Below are positions 9,025 through 18,953 of a DNA stretch of 64,000 bases, one piece after another; positions within the stretch are counted from its first letter, which is position 1, and each line of letters starts with the position of its first letter. This stretch comes from Fulvivirga ligni (lineage in GTDB: Bacteria > Bacteroidota > Bacteroidia > Cytophagales > Cyclobacteriaceae). Under the pieces are notes generated by a model that did not search any database, was not told the DNA's origin, and saw only the letters and a program-made list of their open reading frames with translations. The translations under genes and the position numbers were made by a program. Where the stretch lies: contig NZ_CP089979.1 in the NCBI RefSeq assembly GCF_021389935.1, forward strand, positions 6,162,501 to 6,226,500. Direction: 5' to 3'.

Positions 9025-10072
9025 TGACAGAAGTGGAAGTCCATTTGTGTTTCGTCAGGCAATTGAAGCGTTAGTAGAAAGTGGCAATGAAATAATTTTG
9101 TACACTTCTGAATCTAACAATGGATTTCTCTCCGATATAGAAAATATTGAATACAACTACATAAGCTACGAATGGAATAAAATAAAGATTATTACATTAT
9201 TTAATTTCCTAAAAGTTAATCTCTATATACTTCTATCACTATTCTTTAAAATACATAAATCCGACACCATATATATTAACTCTCTATTACCTTTCGGAGG
9301 AGCCATAGCTGGAAAATTAAAAGGTTGCAGAGTTATTTATCATATGCACGAGGTTTCAATTAAACCTCGTTTACTAAAACGGTATTTAATAATGGTGGCC
9401 AATAGATGCTGTAATTTATGCATCCATGTATCCCATTTTTTAAAAGAAGAACTTTCACTTAAGATCAAGCGCCAGGTCGTGATATCTAATAGCTTGCCTC
9501 AAACATTTATTGATAAGGCTTTAGATAATCAAGCACTTAATAAAAGTGATAGATTCACCATACTTATGATATGTTCTCTAAAGGATTTTAAAGGTATCCC
9601 TGAGTTTATAAGACTATCTACTGAGCTCCCAGAAATGCGCTTCATATTGGTGCTCAATGCCAGTTTAAATGATGTGGAAAAATACTTCAGCAACTACCAT
9701 ATTCCTAAAAATCTGTATGCTTACCCATCTCAAAAAGATGTACATCCATACTATCAAAGGGCTAGCGTGGTGGTGAATCTTTCACGTACCAACGAATGGC
9801 TCGAGACTTTTGGAATGACTGTATTGGAAGGAATGTACTATGGAAAACCTTGTATAGTGCCTACCAAAGGAGGTGCAAGCGAGCTGATCCATGATGATTA
9901 TAATGGATACAGAATTGACGGAAATAATATTGGAAGCCTGAAGCGATCATTAATGGCAATGGAAGAAGACCCAGGCCTTTATCAAGACCTTTCGGAAAAC
10001 AGTTTATCAAAAGCGTCCCATTATACACCTACAATTTTCAAAAATGAAATAGTTAAACTTTTTAATGGATAG
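8993..10072 (+). CDS. Glycosyltransferase family 4 (GT-B fold)
   Basis: A 359-residue GT-B enzyme. The N-terminal half has HLLNDRSGSPFVFRQAIEA and VIYHMHEVSIKPRLLKR. The C-terminal half has FTILMICSLKDFKGIPEFI and the EX7E-type segment ETFGMTVLEGMYYGKPCIVP. Its start lies 32 bases inside the preceding gene in another frame, a coupling seen throughout this operon. It should add one sugar of the capsule or EPS repeat unit at the cytoplasmic membrane. Substrate unknown. Confidence 0.87.
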   Translation: MSRIYAIHLLNDRSGSPFVFRQAIEALVESGNEIILYTSESNNGFLSDIENIEYNYISYEWNKIKIITLFNFLKVNLYILLSLFFKIHKSDTIYINSLLPFGGAIAGKLKGCRVIYHMHEVSIKPRLLKRYLIMVANRCCNLCIHVSHFLKEELSLKIKRQVVISNSLPQTFIDKALDNQALNKSDRFTILMICSLKDFKGIPEFIRLSTELPEMRFILVLNASLNDVEKYFSNYHIPKNLYAYPSQKDVHPYYQRASVVVNLSRTNEWLETFGMTVLEGMYYGKPCIVPTKGGASELIHDDYNGYRIDGNNIGSLKRSLMAMEEDPGLYQDLSENSLSKASHYTPTIFKNEIVKLFNG

Positions 10073-10198
10073 TCTAAATAATAGATGGTACTTCCATAAA
10101 ATGGAAAAGTTGAAAATTAAAACTAACAAAACCTACTGAAATTCAACCACTTAAGATTTGGCATAAATTGGGTATATCTCATACAAAACTAACTGCCC

Positions 10199-11410
10199 AT
10201 GAAAACGAAAAAAATTGCAATCATCGGAACCGTTGGTCTTCCGGCCAACTATGGCGGCTTTGAAACATTAGTAAGTTACCTAACCAAGTTTCTCAATTCA
10301 AAATATGATCTCACTGTATATTGCAGTGGCAAGAAATATCCAAAAGATAAAAGACTGAAGCAGTATAATGATGCTAAACTGATTTATCTTCCCTTAGATG
10401 CTAACGGTGCTCAAAGTATTCCTTATGACATCATTTCCATAATTCATGCTGTATTTTATGCCGATGTATTACTAATTCTTGGTGTGCCTGGTGCAATCAT
10501 TTTACCTTTTGTTAGATGGTTCACTAATAAGAAAATCATCATTTCTATTGATGGCATCGAGTGGAAGAGAGATAAATGGGGGAAGTATGTAAAGAAATAC
10601 CTTAGATTTTGTGAAAAGCTTGCGGTTAAATACTCGCATGTTGACATCTCTGATAACGAAGCTATACAGGATTATACTGCTACTGAATACAAAACGCTCA
10701 GTAACGTAATAGAATACGGTGGCAATCACACCATTAGAAAGGGGATTACTCAAGAATATATTACTAAGTATCCTTTCTTATCATCTCCTTATGCGTTCAA
10801 AGTATGTAGGATCGAACCCGAAAATAACATCAAGATGGTTCTGGAGGGTTTCTCAAAAAACACCGCATTACCATTGGTTATAGTTGGTAATTGGAACAAT
10901 AGCGAATATGGTAAATCATGCAAACAAGAGTTTAGTCAGTTTGAGCATCTTCACCTATTAGATCCTATTTATCACCAAGAAACGCTAGATGTACTAAGGG
11001 GTAATTGCAGGTTATACATCCACGGTCACAGTGCAGGAGGCACCAACCCATCGCTAGTTGAAGCCATGTATCTGGAGCGAGCTATTTTCTGTTTTGACGT
11101 TAGCTATAACAGGGCAACTACAGAAAATAAAGCCCGGTATTTCAGCAGTTCTGAACAGCTAATGGAATTAATCAGCAATATTGACGAAACTACCTTGAGT
11201 GAGCTTGAGACCCAGATGAAAAGCATTGCCGAAAGAAGATACAGTTGGGAAATCATAGCTAATAAATATGGCTACCTAATTGACAAGCTCGCCTATAAGA
11301 AAGTGAAGGGCAAAATTTCTCCATCACTATCTACGGCTGTTCAAGATTCGGATCTTCTTCAATATGAAATCTCTCATTACTCTTCTTTAGACTCAATACA
11401 TAACCAATAA
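10199..11410 (+). CDS. DUF1972-type glycosyltransferase (rhamnosyltransferase-like)
   Basis: The N-terminus KIAIIGTVGLPANYGGFETL is characteristic of DUF1972 glycosyltransferases, a GT4-related group that includes streptococcal WchF-type rhamnosyltransferases. The C-terminal half has VCRIEPENNIKMVLEGF and the acceptor/donor region YIHGHSAGGTNPSLVEAM. Its place next to the WecA/MraY-like gene suggests it adds the second sugar onto the lipid carrier; that order is an inference. It starts after a 126-base gap, so an internal promoter or processing site may lie at 10073-10198. Confidence 0.88.
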   Translation: MKTKKIAIIGTVGLPANYGGFETLVSYLTKFLNSKYDLTVYCSGKKYPKDKRLKQYNDAKLIYLPLDANGAQSIPYDIISIIHAVFYADVLLILGVPGAIILPFVRWFTNKKIIISIDGIEWKRDKWGKYVKKYLRFCEKLAVKYSHVDISDNEAIQDYTATEYKTLSNVIEYGGNHTIRKGITQEYITKYPFLSSPYAFKVCRIEPENNIKMVLEGFSKNTALPLVIVGNWNNSEYGKSCKQEFSQFEHLHLLDPIYHQETLDVLRGNCRLYIHGHSAGGTNPSLVEAMYLERAIFCFDVSYNRATTENKARYFSSSEQLMELISNIDETTLSELETQMKSIAERRYSWEIIANKYGYLIDKLAYKKVKGKISPSLSTAVQDSDLLQYEISHYSSLDSIHNQ

Positions 11411-11418
11411 AAACTAAT

Positions 11419-12483
11419 ATGGATATTATAATATATACAGTAATAGGTTTTGCCATTGGTATTATTTTACTCCCATTAATTAGATACTGGGGCATCACTT
11501 TTAAGTTTGTAGATAGGCCAAACCAAAGAAAACTACATGTTTCCCCCATACCGGCATTAGGAGGTGTAGTGGTTTTTCTAGCTATTGCGGCATTCTTTGT
11601 CTTGCAACCCAGCTTGACTGCTTTTCCACAGTGGGTATTATTCATTTTACTGCTTACAGCACTGTTTTTAACAGGTCTTCTAGATGATAAATTTGACCTG
11701 CCTTCACTGGTAAGGCTAGGAATACAACTAGGCTGTGCTACTCTCCTTGCATTAAATGGAGTAAAAATAGATTCATTATATGGTATTATAGGCATCTATG
11801 AAATTCCTGAAATGCTTCAAATACCTCTAACCGTTGTTGTCATTACAGGTGTTGTAAATGCATTTAACCTTATCGATGGCATAGATGGCTTGGCCGGGGG
11901 GCTCTCTTTTATTAATTCAACAGTCCTGGCAGTGATATTCTTTATGATCGGCCTACAGGAAATGGCTCTATTTTGTGCGTTATTAAGTGGCGTTTTATTT
12001 AGTTTCCTTGTATATAATTTCCAACCCGCTAAAATCTTTATGGGCGATTCAGGCTCTCTGATTTTGGGTTTTATCTTCAGCACTTTGGGTTTATATATTA
12101 TTAAGATTGATGTTAGTAAAGTATATCCCATTGAGGTTAACATTAACCTGGCAATAGGCTTGGTGGCTCTTCCTGTTTTTGATACTGTTAGATTATTTGC
12201 AGAAAGAATTCTGCAAGGTAAATCACCATTTGCTGCTGATAAAAATCACATTCATCACCTTATATTAAATAAGCACCAGGGGCATATGAAAGCATCCTAT
12301 GTGATCTATATTGTACACTGTGTTTTTGTCATAACGTCATTGGTGAGTTCAAGACTACCTCTATCTATTTTATTGACAATATTGATAATTGAGTACTTCT
12401 TATGTATATTTTGGTATAGAAACAAAAATTTATCACCAAAACCAGATAGTGATTATCTGCTAATTACTGAGGAGGAAGGCTAA
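11419..12483 (+). CDS. WecA/MraY-family undecaprenyl-phosphate glycosyl-1-phosphate transferase
   Basis: A polytopic 354-residue membrane enzyme. It has the family motifs: FVDRPNQRKLHVSPIPALGG at the N-terminus, the aspartate pair in LTGLLDDKFDLPS, NAFNLIDGIDGLAGG, KIFMGDSGSLILGF and the C-terminal histidine motif DKNHIHHLILNK. These enzymes move a sugar-1-phosphate from a UDP-sugar to undecaprenyl phosphate at the cytoplasmic face and start repeat-unit synthesis. The HIHH motif resembles WecA/TagO more than MraY, so a HexNAc-1-P transferase is likely. Its stop overlaps the response regulator start (TAATG). Confidence 0.92.
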   Translation: MDIIIYTVIGFAIGIILLPLIRYWGITFKFVDRPNQRKLHVSPIPALGGVVVFLAIAAFFVLQPSLTAFPQWVLFILLLTALFLTGLLDDKFDLPSLVRLGIQLGCATLLALNGVKIDSLYGIIGIYEIPEMLQIPLTVVVITGVVNAFNLIDGIDGLAGGLSFINSTVLAVIFFMIGLQEMALFCALLSGVLFSFLVYNFQPAKIFMGDSGSLILGFIFSTLGLYIIKIDVSKVYPIEVNINLAIGLVALPVFDTVRLFAERILQGKSPFAADKNHIHHLILNKHQGHMKASYVIYIVHCVFVITSLVSSRLPLSILLTILIIEYFLCIFWYRNKNLSPKPDSDYLLITEEEG

Positions 12484-13829
12484 TGCCCCAATCATATACA
12501 ATATTTATAGTAGAAGATGACCCATGGTTCGGCGAAATGCTGAAATACCACTTATCTCAAAATCCAGATCATCGAGTAGAATTATTTAAAAGTGCCAAAG
12601 AAGTGTTAGCGGCCTTATCTGAAAATCCAAATCTCATCACGTTAGATTTTTCGCTTCCGGACATGAACGGTGATGAGCTCTTTTCAAAAATTAAGGCCAA
12701 AATGCCTAATCTGCCAGTGATAGTAGTAAGTGGACAGGAACAAGTGGGCGTCGCTCTGCGGCTAATGAAAATGGGGGTCTCAGATTATTTTCTAAAAAAT
12801 GATGACACCAAGGAACTTGTTTGGAACGCCATTGGTAAGATTAAGGAAACACAAGATCTTAAAGAAGAGGTAAAACAATTAAAGGAGCAGCTAGATCAAA
12901 AATATGACTTTGACAAACTGATCAAAGGAAATAGCCCTCAGGTAATAAAACTATTTGAGGTGATGAACAAGGCTGCTAAAACTAATATTAATGTTTCCAT
13001 AACAGGAGAAACCGGTACCGGAAAAGAATTGGTAGCGCAGGCTATTCATTATAATTCACCAAGGCAGAATAAAGCCTTTGTACCTGTAAACATGGCTGCC
13101 ATTCCTTCTAACCTGTTAGAAAGTGAGTTATTTGGCTATGAGAAAGGGGCGTTTACTGGAGCGGTGGGTAGCAAGGTTGGTAAGTTTGAAGAGGCGAACC
13201 ACGGAACTATTTTTTTAGATGAAATAGGCGAAATGCCGTTGGAGTTACAGAGTAAACTCCTACGCGTGCTTCAAGAGAGAGAAGTTACCAGGTTAGGTAG
13301 TAACAAGAGCATCTCTCTAGATATTCGTGTAATTATAGCAACGCATAAAAACTTAGCCAATGAGGTACGCGAAGGTAATTTCAGAGAGGATTTATATTAT
13401 AGAATAGTAGGGCTTCCCGTAACTACTCCTCCCCTGAGAGACCGCGGAAATGACATATTCGTTCTGGCGGAATTTTTCTTAAAACAATTCAGTAAAGAAA
13501 ATAAGCTAGATAAAATCACCATTGATAAAATGGCCAAGAAAAAACTTATGGGCTATGGCTTTCCTGGAAACATAAGAGAGTTGAAGTCTATCATAGAATT
13601 GGCCGCTGTAATGTGTGAAGACAATGTAATAAGTGAAAAGGACATCTCTTTCATTCCTACAGATAGGAAGAACAACTTCATTACAGAAGAAAAATCAATG
13701 AAAGAGTATAATAAGGACATTATAAGATACTTCTTAGATAAGTATGATCATAATGTTTTGCTTATAGCCAAAAAGCTAGAAATTGGAAAATCAACCATAT
13801 ATAAAATGATTAAGGAAGGAGAGTTGTAG
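12483..13829 (+). CDS. Sigma-54-dependent response regulator (REC-AAA+-HTH)
   Basis: A 448-residue NtrC-type regulator. The receiver domain (about 1-120) has phosphoacceptor D55 in [10 protein letters not shown]. The AAA+ domain (about 145-375) has Walker A GETGTGKE from G175, the sigma-54 contact loop GAFTGA from G222, Walker [11 protein letters not shown] and the arginine-finger region. The C-terminus (about 405-448) is a Fis-like helix-turn-helix. It should remodel RNA polymerase-sigma-54 at enhancer-dependent promoters when phosphorylated. It is fused by overlapping stop/start codons to the glycan gene upstream and the hybrid kinase downstream, suggesting control of surface polysaccharide or related surface functions. 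Target promoters are unknown. Confidence 0.95.
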   Translation: MPQSYTIFIVEDDPWFGEMLKYHLSQNPDHRVELFKSAKEVLAALSENPNLITLDFSLPDMNGDELFSKIKAKMPNLPVIVVSGQEQVGVALRLMKMGVSDYFLKNDDTKELVWNAIGKIKETQDLKEEVKQLKEQLDQKYDFDKLIKGNSPQVIKLFEVMNKAAKTNINVSITGETGTGKELVAQAIHYNSPRQNKAFVPVNMAAIPSNLLESELFGYEKGAFTGAVGSKVGKFEEANHGTIFLDEIGEMPLELQSKLLRVLQEREVTRLGSNKSISLDIRVIIATHKNLANEVREGNFREDLYYRIVGLPVTTPPLRDRGNDIFVLAEFFLKQFSKENKLDKITIDKMAKKKLMGYGFPGNIRELKSIIELAAVMCEDNVISEKDISFIPTDRKNNFITEEKSMKEYNKDIIRYFLDKYDHNVLLIAKKLEIGKSTIYKMIKEGEL

Positions 13830-16633
13830 TGGAAAAGGATAGTGATAAAAACACAGCAAATATAAATGAAGTTGGCTACCTCAAGGAGAAATTACTCACT
13901 ATTAACAACAGTGAAAAACTCCATTTAAAAGAAAAGGACAACACAAGTCAACTTGAAGCAAGTATTCGCAAATACCGTGTCACTAAAGAACTTCAGGATA
14001 GTTTTTGGGAGATAAATCTACCATTACAAACTATTCATCTCTCAAAAAGCGACTCTACTTTTAATTTTGATGATAATGAGCAAACACAAAGCTTGTCCAA
14101 ATGGATTGAACTTATCCACCAGGGTGATCGAAAGAATTTCCTAGCTACAATCCAAAATCCAGACCTTAAAAAGAATGACAAACTATCACTGGAGATTAGA
14201 TTAGGGAAACCCTCTGAGAGCTACAAATGGTACATGGTTCGTGGATTAGTAACAGAAGTTAACGATGACGACAAACCCACGATAATTACAGGCATCTTTT
14301 CCGATATTTCAGGAATTAAAAGAGCTGAATTAGACATTCGCAAGTCTAATCTCCGTTTAAAAACTACTATAGCAAGACTCAACAATGGCATTTTATTAGA
14401 AGATGAAGACCGAAAAATCATCATTACTAATCAAGTGTTTTGCAATATCTTCGGTATTCCGGTAGAGCCAGAGCTACTTATTGGTAGTGACTGTTCTAAT
14501 TCTGCCGAAGAAATAAAAGGCCTATTCAAAGATCCCGCGCTTTTCGTTCAAAGAATTGATGAACTACTTAAAGACAAAGAACATGTTATTGGCGAAGTAA
14601 TCGAAATGGCTGATGGCAGAATCCTTGAAAGGGATTTCATTCCAGTAATCATGGAAAATCAATATGTTGGCCACTTATGGAAGTATAGAGACGTAACGAA
14701 CATAGAGCAATCTCAGCAGTTGCTTAGAACCAACGAAGAGAAATATAGAAGCATTATTGCTAATATGAACCTAGGTCTGCTTGAAGTGGATAATGAGGAC
14801 AATATTATCTATGCTAATCAATGCTTTTGTGATATTACCGGGTATTCTTTTGAAGAGATTAAGAGCAATAAAGCCTCTGACTATCTCCTGAAAGGTGAGA
14901 ATGCACAATTCATGCATGACATCAATGAGAAGAGGAAATTAGGCATCTCTGATATGTATGAAATACCAGTAAAAAATAAGCGAGGCGAATTGATTTGGCT
15001 TCTCATCAGTGGTGCCCCTCTCTATAATAATGTAGGTGAGCAGACCGGATCTATCGGGATTCATTTGGATATAACTGCGCAGAAAAACCTGGAAGGTGAA
15101 CTACGAGACGCTAAGTCTATGGCAGAAGAATCTGCTAAGGCCAAGGAAATTTTCCTGGCTAACATGAGCCATGAGATAAGAACTCCCATGAATGCCATAT
15201 TGGGCATGAGTAATTTACTTCAGAAGACTAATCTAAATTACGACCAAAATAATTACCTCAGAGCCATCAATACCTCTGCTGAAAACCTATTAGTAATTAT
15301 TAATGACATATTAGACCTCACCAAAATTGAATCAGGAAAGTTAAAAATAGATAGCATCACTTTTAACTTGAAAGAGTCTATAGAGCAGCTTGAAAAAATG
15401 TTTCTTTATAAAGCCCAGGAAAAAGGCCTCATTTACAATATCCGTTATGAAGCCAATTTGCCTGAGTATTTTCAAGGTGATCCTTATCGAATCAATCAGA
15501 TTCTAATTAACCTGGTTGGTAATGCCATAAAATTCACACATCAAGGTAAAGTAAGTATTTCAGTAAAAGCTAAAAAGCAAAAGAATAAACAATTTGCCGT
15601 TAGCTTCATTGTTTCTGATACGGGAATAGGTATGGATGAAGGGTTCAAAGAAAGGTTATTCGAAAATTTCAGCCAGGAAGATCCTGGTATAACCAGAAAA
15701 TATGGAGGTACCGGTTTAGGATTAGCCATTAGCCGACGACTTATTCATCTACTGAACGGTGATCTGGAAATTGAAAGTGAAAAAGGCCGTGGTACTACCA
15801 TTACACTCACTGTGCCTTTAGAATTAGGTGTGAAAGCTGAAGAAATAGAAGAGGCACCCAAGTCTGATACTGAAGAAAAAGCGCTGGAAGGCTTAAAGAT
15901 TTTGTTAGTTGAAGACAATGAGTTTAATAGGCTTTTAGCCACCACACTGCTAACGAATCATGGAGCCCAGGTTACTGAGGCATCTGAAGGTAAGGAAGCT
16001 ACTGGTCTGGTAAAAGCCCAGAGTTTTGACATCATCCTTATGGACATTCAAATGCCTGTTATGAATGGCTATGATTCTACTAAATATATTCGAGAACATA
16101 TTAGCAAAACTATTCCCATCATTGCACAGACTGCCAATGCCGTTAAAGGAGAAGATGTTAAATGTTTTGAGGCTGGCATGGATGATTACATAACTAAGCC
16201 TTTCGATGAGGAAATACTGATAGGTAAGATTCTTAAAGCTGCCCGCCCTGAAAAGCTACGCCCTATATACGAAAGTGTAAAAGAAGAGGAAATACCTACT
16301 GAGCTTTATAGCATCCAAATGCTGGAAGAAATGTCTCGTGGTGATATTAATTTCATTAAAAAAATGCTGCAAACGGTAGTAGATACTTTACCTGAAGAGC
16401 TCAAGAAGCTAAATAACGCCTATCAAAAAGGAGAAAAAGCTACCGTTAGAGCTGTAGCTCATAAAATTAAACCTGGCCTATTTAACCTAAAGATAGAGTC
16501 CGCACCAATGGTAAAGGAAATTGAAGCCTGGGAAGAAGGTCAGGATTGGGAAGAACTAGGTGAAAAAATAGACATCGTAACCGATCACATCAATATTGTA
16601 ATAGAAAAGATTATTTCAGATCACCTGGAATAA
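13829..16633 (+). CDS. Hybrid histidine kinase (PAS-PAS-PAS-HisKA-HATPase-REC-Hpt)
   Basis: A 934-residue soluble kinase starting at a GTG that shares a base with the regulator's TAG stop. Three PAS/PAC-like modules cover about 30-425 (GIFSDISGIKRAE, then EEKYRSIIANMNLGLLEVD). HisKA has H448 (NMSHEIRTPMN). HATPase has the N box LVGNAIKF, DTGIGM and GGTGLGLAIS. A receiver has D739 (DIILMDIQMP), and a C-terminal Hpt domain has H878 (AHKIKP). No membrane helix is seen, so it senses a cytoplasmic signal. The full His-Asp-His relay could phosphorylate D55 of the adjacent sigma-54 regulator; this partner assignment is inferred from co-transcription. Confidence 0.94.
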   Translation: MEKDSDKNTANINEVGYLKEKLLTINNSEKLHLKEKDNTSQLEASIRKYRVTKELQDSFWEINLPLQTIHLSKSDSTFNFDDNEQTQSLSKWIELIHQGDRKNFLATIQNPDLKKNDKLSLEIRLGKPSESYKWYMVRGLVTEVNDDDKPTIITGIFSDISGIKRAELDIRKSNLRLKTTIARLNNGILLEDEDRKIIITNQVFCNIFGIPVEPELLIGSDCSNSAEEIKGLFKDPALFVQRIDELLKDKEHVIGEVIEMADGRILERDFIPVIMENQYVGHLWKYRDVTNIEQSQQLLRTNEEKYRSIIANMNLGLLEVDNEDNIIYANQCFCDITGYSFEEIKSNKASDYLLKGENAQFMHDINEKRKLGISDMYEIPVKNKRGELIWLLISGAPLYNNVGEQTGSIGIHLDITAQKNLEGELRDAKSMAEESAKAKEIFLANMSHEIRTPMNAILGMSNLLQKTNLNYDQNNYLRAINTSAENLLVIINDILDLTKIESGKLKIDSITFNLKESIEQLEKMFLYKAQEKGLIYNIRYEANLPEYFQGDPYRINQILINLVGNAIKFTHQGKVSISVKAKKQKNKQFAVSFIVSDTGIGMDEGFKERLFENFSQEDPGITRKYGGTGLGLAISRRLIHLLNGDLEIESEKGRGTTITLTVPLELGVKAEEIEEAPKSDTEEKALEGLKILLVEDNEFNRLLATTLLTNHGAQVTEASEGKEATGLVKAQSFDIILMDIQMPVMNGYDSTKYIREHISKTIPIIAQTANAVKGEDVKCFEAGMDDYITKPFDEEILIGKILKAARPEKLRPIYESVKEEEIPTELYSIQMLEEMSRGDINFIKKMLQTVVDTLPEELKKLNNAYQKGEKATVRAVAHKIKPGLFNLKIESAPMVKEIEAWEEGQDWEELGEKIDIVTDHINIVIEKIISDHLE

Positions 16634-16660
16634 AAAAAGGACCAAATTGGTCCTTTTTTT
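16634..16660. terminator. Bidirectional intrinsic terminator
   Basis: The stem AAAGGACCAA/TTGGTCCTTT has an A-run before it and a T-run after it. It lies right after the hybrid kinase stop and 26 bases from the convergent sucD stop, so it can serve both strands. Confidence 0.85.
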
Positions 16661-16686
16661 ATATTATAATATATTCTAGTTTTATC

Positions 16687-17559
16687 TTAAGAAAGAGCTT
16701 TTTTCATAGTCTCTCCAATATCAGCAGGAGAAGCTACTACGTGTAATCCACACTCTTCCATAATCTTCATTTTAGCTTCAGCGGTATCTTCTGCTCCACC
16801 AATGATGGCTCCAGCGTGTCCCATTCTTTTACCTTTAGGAGCTGTTTGTCCTGCAATGAAACCAACTACCGGCTTAGGATTGCCTTGACTCTTAATCCAT
16901 CTTGCAGCTTCAGCTTCATAGTTACCACCAATCTCACCAATCATTACAATAGCATCAGTTTCGCTATCATTCATTAGTAACTCTACGGCTTGCTTAGTGC
17001 TGGTTCCGATAATAGGATCCCCACCAATTCCAATAGCTGTAGAAATACCTAATCCAGCCTTAACAATTTGATCAGCAGCCTCATAAGTTAAAGTTCCTGA
17101 CTTTGATACTACCCCAATACGACCTGGCTTGAAAACAAACCCTGGCATAATTCCTACTTTAGCCTCTCCTGGAGTGATTACTCCTGGGCAGTTAGGACCA
17201 ACTAGCACTACGTCTTTATCGCTGATGTATTGCTTAGCCATCATCATATCCTTAGTAGGGATACCTTCTGTGATCGCTATTATTACTTTAATACCTGCAT
17301 CTGCAGCCTCCATAATAGCATCTGCAGCAAAAGCTGGTGGTACAAAGATGATAGAAACATCTGCTCCTGTAGTTTCAACTGCCTCTTGCACAGTATTAAA
17401 TACCGGTTTTTCCAAATGGGTCTGACCACCTTTACCAGGAGTTACTCCTCCTACTACGTTAGTACCGTACTCGATCATTTGTCCCGCGTGGAAAGTGCCT
17501 TCAGAGCCTGTGAACCCCTGCACAATTATTTTGGAATCTTTATTTACTAAAACGCTCAT
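16687..17559 (-). CDS. sucD: Succinyl-CoA synthetase (ADP-forming) alpha subunit
   Basis: A 290-residue protein matching SucD along its length. The N-terminal CoA-binding domain begins [20 protein letters not shown], followed by [19 protein letters not shown] and [19 protein letters not shown]. The phosphohistidine motif is [13 protein letters not shown] near the C-terminus. With the beta subunit (SucC, not in this window) it makes succinate and ATP from succinyl-CoA in the TCA cycle. It stands alone here, as often in Bacteroidota where sucC and sucD are unlinked. It has its own promoter (17584-17614). Confidence 0.97.
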   Translation of the reverse strand: MSVLVNKDSKIIVQGFTGSEGTFHAGQMIEYGTNVVGGVTPGKGGQTHLEKPVFNTVQEAVETTGADVSIIFVPPAFAADAIMEAADAGIKVIIAITEGIPTKDMMMAKQYISDKDVVLVGPNCPGVITPGEAKVGIMPGFVFKPGRIGVVSKSGTLTYEAADQIVKAGLGISTAIGIGGDPIIGTSTKQAVELLMNDSETDAIVMIGEIGGNYEAEAARWIKSQGNPKPVVGFIAGQTAPKGKRMGHAGAIIGGAEDTAEAKMKIMEECGLHVVASPADIGETMKKALS

Positions 17560-17583
17560 GTGTCACCTATTAAAATTTGACCA

Positions 17584-17614
17584 CAAAAATAGAATTTTAT
17601 CTATCTTAAACAAA
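17584..17614 (-). promoter_or_regulatory. Bacteroidota-type promoter of sucD
   Basis: Read on the minus strand there is a TTTG at 17614-17611, a 19-base spacer, then TATTTTTG at 17591-17584. This matches the -33 TTTG and -7 TAnnTTTG elements used by the Bacteroidota primary sigma factor. The sucD ATG follows about 25 bases later. Confidence 0.6.
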
Positions 17615-17754
17615 GATTTAAGCCGCAACTCCCGCCTCAATGGGAAAACAATTAACAATGATTTTATATCTCAAAAAAATGGCAACTTATTCCTGGCTTG
17701 TCCCGTAATAAGAGAATATAGATTAATTAGTTTTTTATAGTTCAGGTTATATAA

Positions 17755-17781
17755 AGAGGGCTACTTGTTTAGCCCTTTTTT
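17755..17781. terminator. Stem-loop with T-run (plus-strand orientation)
   Basis: GGGCTA/TAGCCC stem with a 6-base loop followed by six T on the plus strand. No plus-strand gene ends here; it may stop antisense transcription or act as a second barrier between sod and sucD. Confidence 0.5.
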
Positions 17782-17785
17782 AATC

Positions 17786-17818
17786 AAAAAAATCCACCCA
17801 TTTCTGAGTAGATTTTTA
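17786..17818 (-). terminator. Terminator of the superoxide dismutase gene
   Basis: On the minus strand, the stem AAAAATCTACTCA/TGGGTGGATTTTT pairs fully with G-U wobbles around a GAAA tetraloop and ends in a T-run. It begins about 20 bases after the sod stop codon. Confidence 0.75.
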
Positions 17819-17837
17819 ATGTTAAAGTTGGTTAAGA

Positions 17838-18443
17838 TTATTTCGCTGAAGAGTAATTCTTAGCTACTTCATCCCAGTTCACCACATTCCAGAAAGCTGA
17901 AATATAGTCAGGTCTTTTATTTTGATAATTAAGGTAGTAAGCGTGCTCCCATACATCTAATCCTAGAATAGGTGTACCTCCACAGCCAACACCTGGCATT
18001 AGCGGGTTATCCTGATTAGGTGTAGAACAAACTTCTACTTTACCACCATCATGCACGCATAACCAAGCCCAGCCAGAACCAAATTGAGTGGCAGCAGCAT
18101 TTGAAAATGCTTCTTTAAACTTCTCAAATGATCCATAAGCTGCATTAATAGCATCGGCTAGCTCGCCTGTAGGTTCTCCGCCACCATTAGGTGACATCAC
18201 TTTCCAGAATAGGCTGTGATTAAAGAAACCTCCACCGTTATTTCTAACAGCGTTATTATCTGTATTCTCAGCCAGAAGTTCCTTGATAGACTTATTAGCC
18301 ATATCTGATCCTTCTATAGCACTGTTAAGTTTGCTTGTATATCCTGCATGGTGCTTACCATGATGTATTTCCATTGTTCTTGCATCTATGTGCGGCTCTA
18401 GCGCATCATGTGCATAAGGTAAATCGGGCAATTCAAAAGCCAT
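17838..18443 (-). CDS. Fe/Mn-type superoxide dismutase
   Basis: A 201-residue enzyme of normal length. Metal-ligand motifs are all present: [12 protein letters not shown] (first His), [11 protein letters not shown] (second His) and [14 protein letters not shown] (Asp and His). It converts superoxide to H2O2 and O2 in the cytoplasm; no signal peptide is seen. The residues visible do not settle iron versus manganese use, so no sodA/sodB symbol is given. It is followed by its own terminator, so it is not co-transcribed with sucD. The start is the ATG before [16 protein letters not shown], the usual N-terminus. Confidence 0.95.
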   Translation of the reverse strand: MAFELPDLPYAHDALEPHIDARTMEIHHGKHHAGYTSKLNSAIEGSDMANKSIKELLAENTDNNAVRNNGGGFFNHSLFWKVMSPNGGGEPTGELADAINAAYGSFEKFKEAFSNAAATQFGSGWAWLCVHDGGKVEVCSTPNQDNPLMPGVGCGGTPILGLDVWEHAYYLNYQNKRPDYISAFWNVVNWDEVAKNYSSAK

Positions 18444-18500
18444 AATTTTATTGGTTTTAATAGTTTAACATTCATTTAATATTCTCTCCAACTCAGAAAA

Positions 18501-18953
18501 CTATTTTCCTCTGAGTTTTTGAAAGAATGTAGTAACCATACTCCCTGCTTCATCTGCAAAAGGCCCTCTCTTCACTTCTGTCTTTGGATGCAGCATATTA
18601 GGATTAATGGTCATAAACCCTCTCCTATCATCAGCTGCCGCATACACCAACTTTCCCAGCTGGCTCCAATATAATGCCCCTGCACACATACCACAAGGTT
18701 CTAAAGTTACATAAAGGGAACAGTCTGAAAGGTATTTTGTTCCCAGATAATTGGTAGCAGCGGTAAGCGCCAACATCTCTGCATGCGCCGTAGGATCACC
18801 CAAACGCTCGGTTTGATTGTAGGCCCTGGCTATAATGGTTTTATTAGCTACCACCACAGCACCTACAGGTATCTCCCCTTCTTCGGCTGCAATAGCGGCT
18901 TGCTTTAAGGCTTCCTTCATAAAGTGTTCATCACTATGTATAGAAAGCTCCAT
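18501..18953 (-). CDS. tadA: tRNA-specific adenosine deaminase TadA
   Basis: A 150-residue zinc deaminase. It has HAE (TAHAEMLAL; zinc His plus proton-shuttling Glu) and PCxxC (LEPCGMCAGALYWS; two zinc Cys), with the TadA-type sequence GEIPVGAVVV and a C-terminal FFQKLRGK. TadA deaminates A34 to inosine in tRNA-Arg. A guanine/cytosine deaminase relative is possible but less likely given the N-terminal FMKEALKQA. Its ATG overlaps the stop of the upstream secreted-protein gene (TAATG), so the two are co-transcribed. Confidence 0.9.
   Translation of the reverse strand: MELSIHSDEHFMKEALKQAAIAAEEGEIPVGAVVVANKTIIARAYNQTERLGDPTAHAEMLALTAATNYLGTKYLSDCSLYVTLEPCGMCAGALYWSQLGKLVYAAADDRRGFMTINPNMLHPKTEVKRGPFADEAGSMVTTFFQKLRGK

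Noticed and set aside
10150-10180. Possible sigma-54 promoter TTGGCATAAATTGGGT before the DUF1972 gene
   Set aside because: The GG is present, but the -12 GC is missing at the required spacing; the match is too weak.
11331-11795. 154-residue open frame on the minus strand over the WecA-like gene start
   Set aside because: Lies opposite two well-supported plus-strand genes; Lys/Asn/Thr-rich shadow without domain features.
13829-13831. Frameshift between the response regulator and hybrid kinase
   Set aside because: The regulator ends normally with TAG and the kinase begins at an overlapping GTG; domain boundaries are complete on both sides, so they are two genes.
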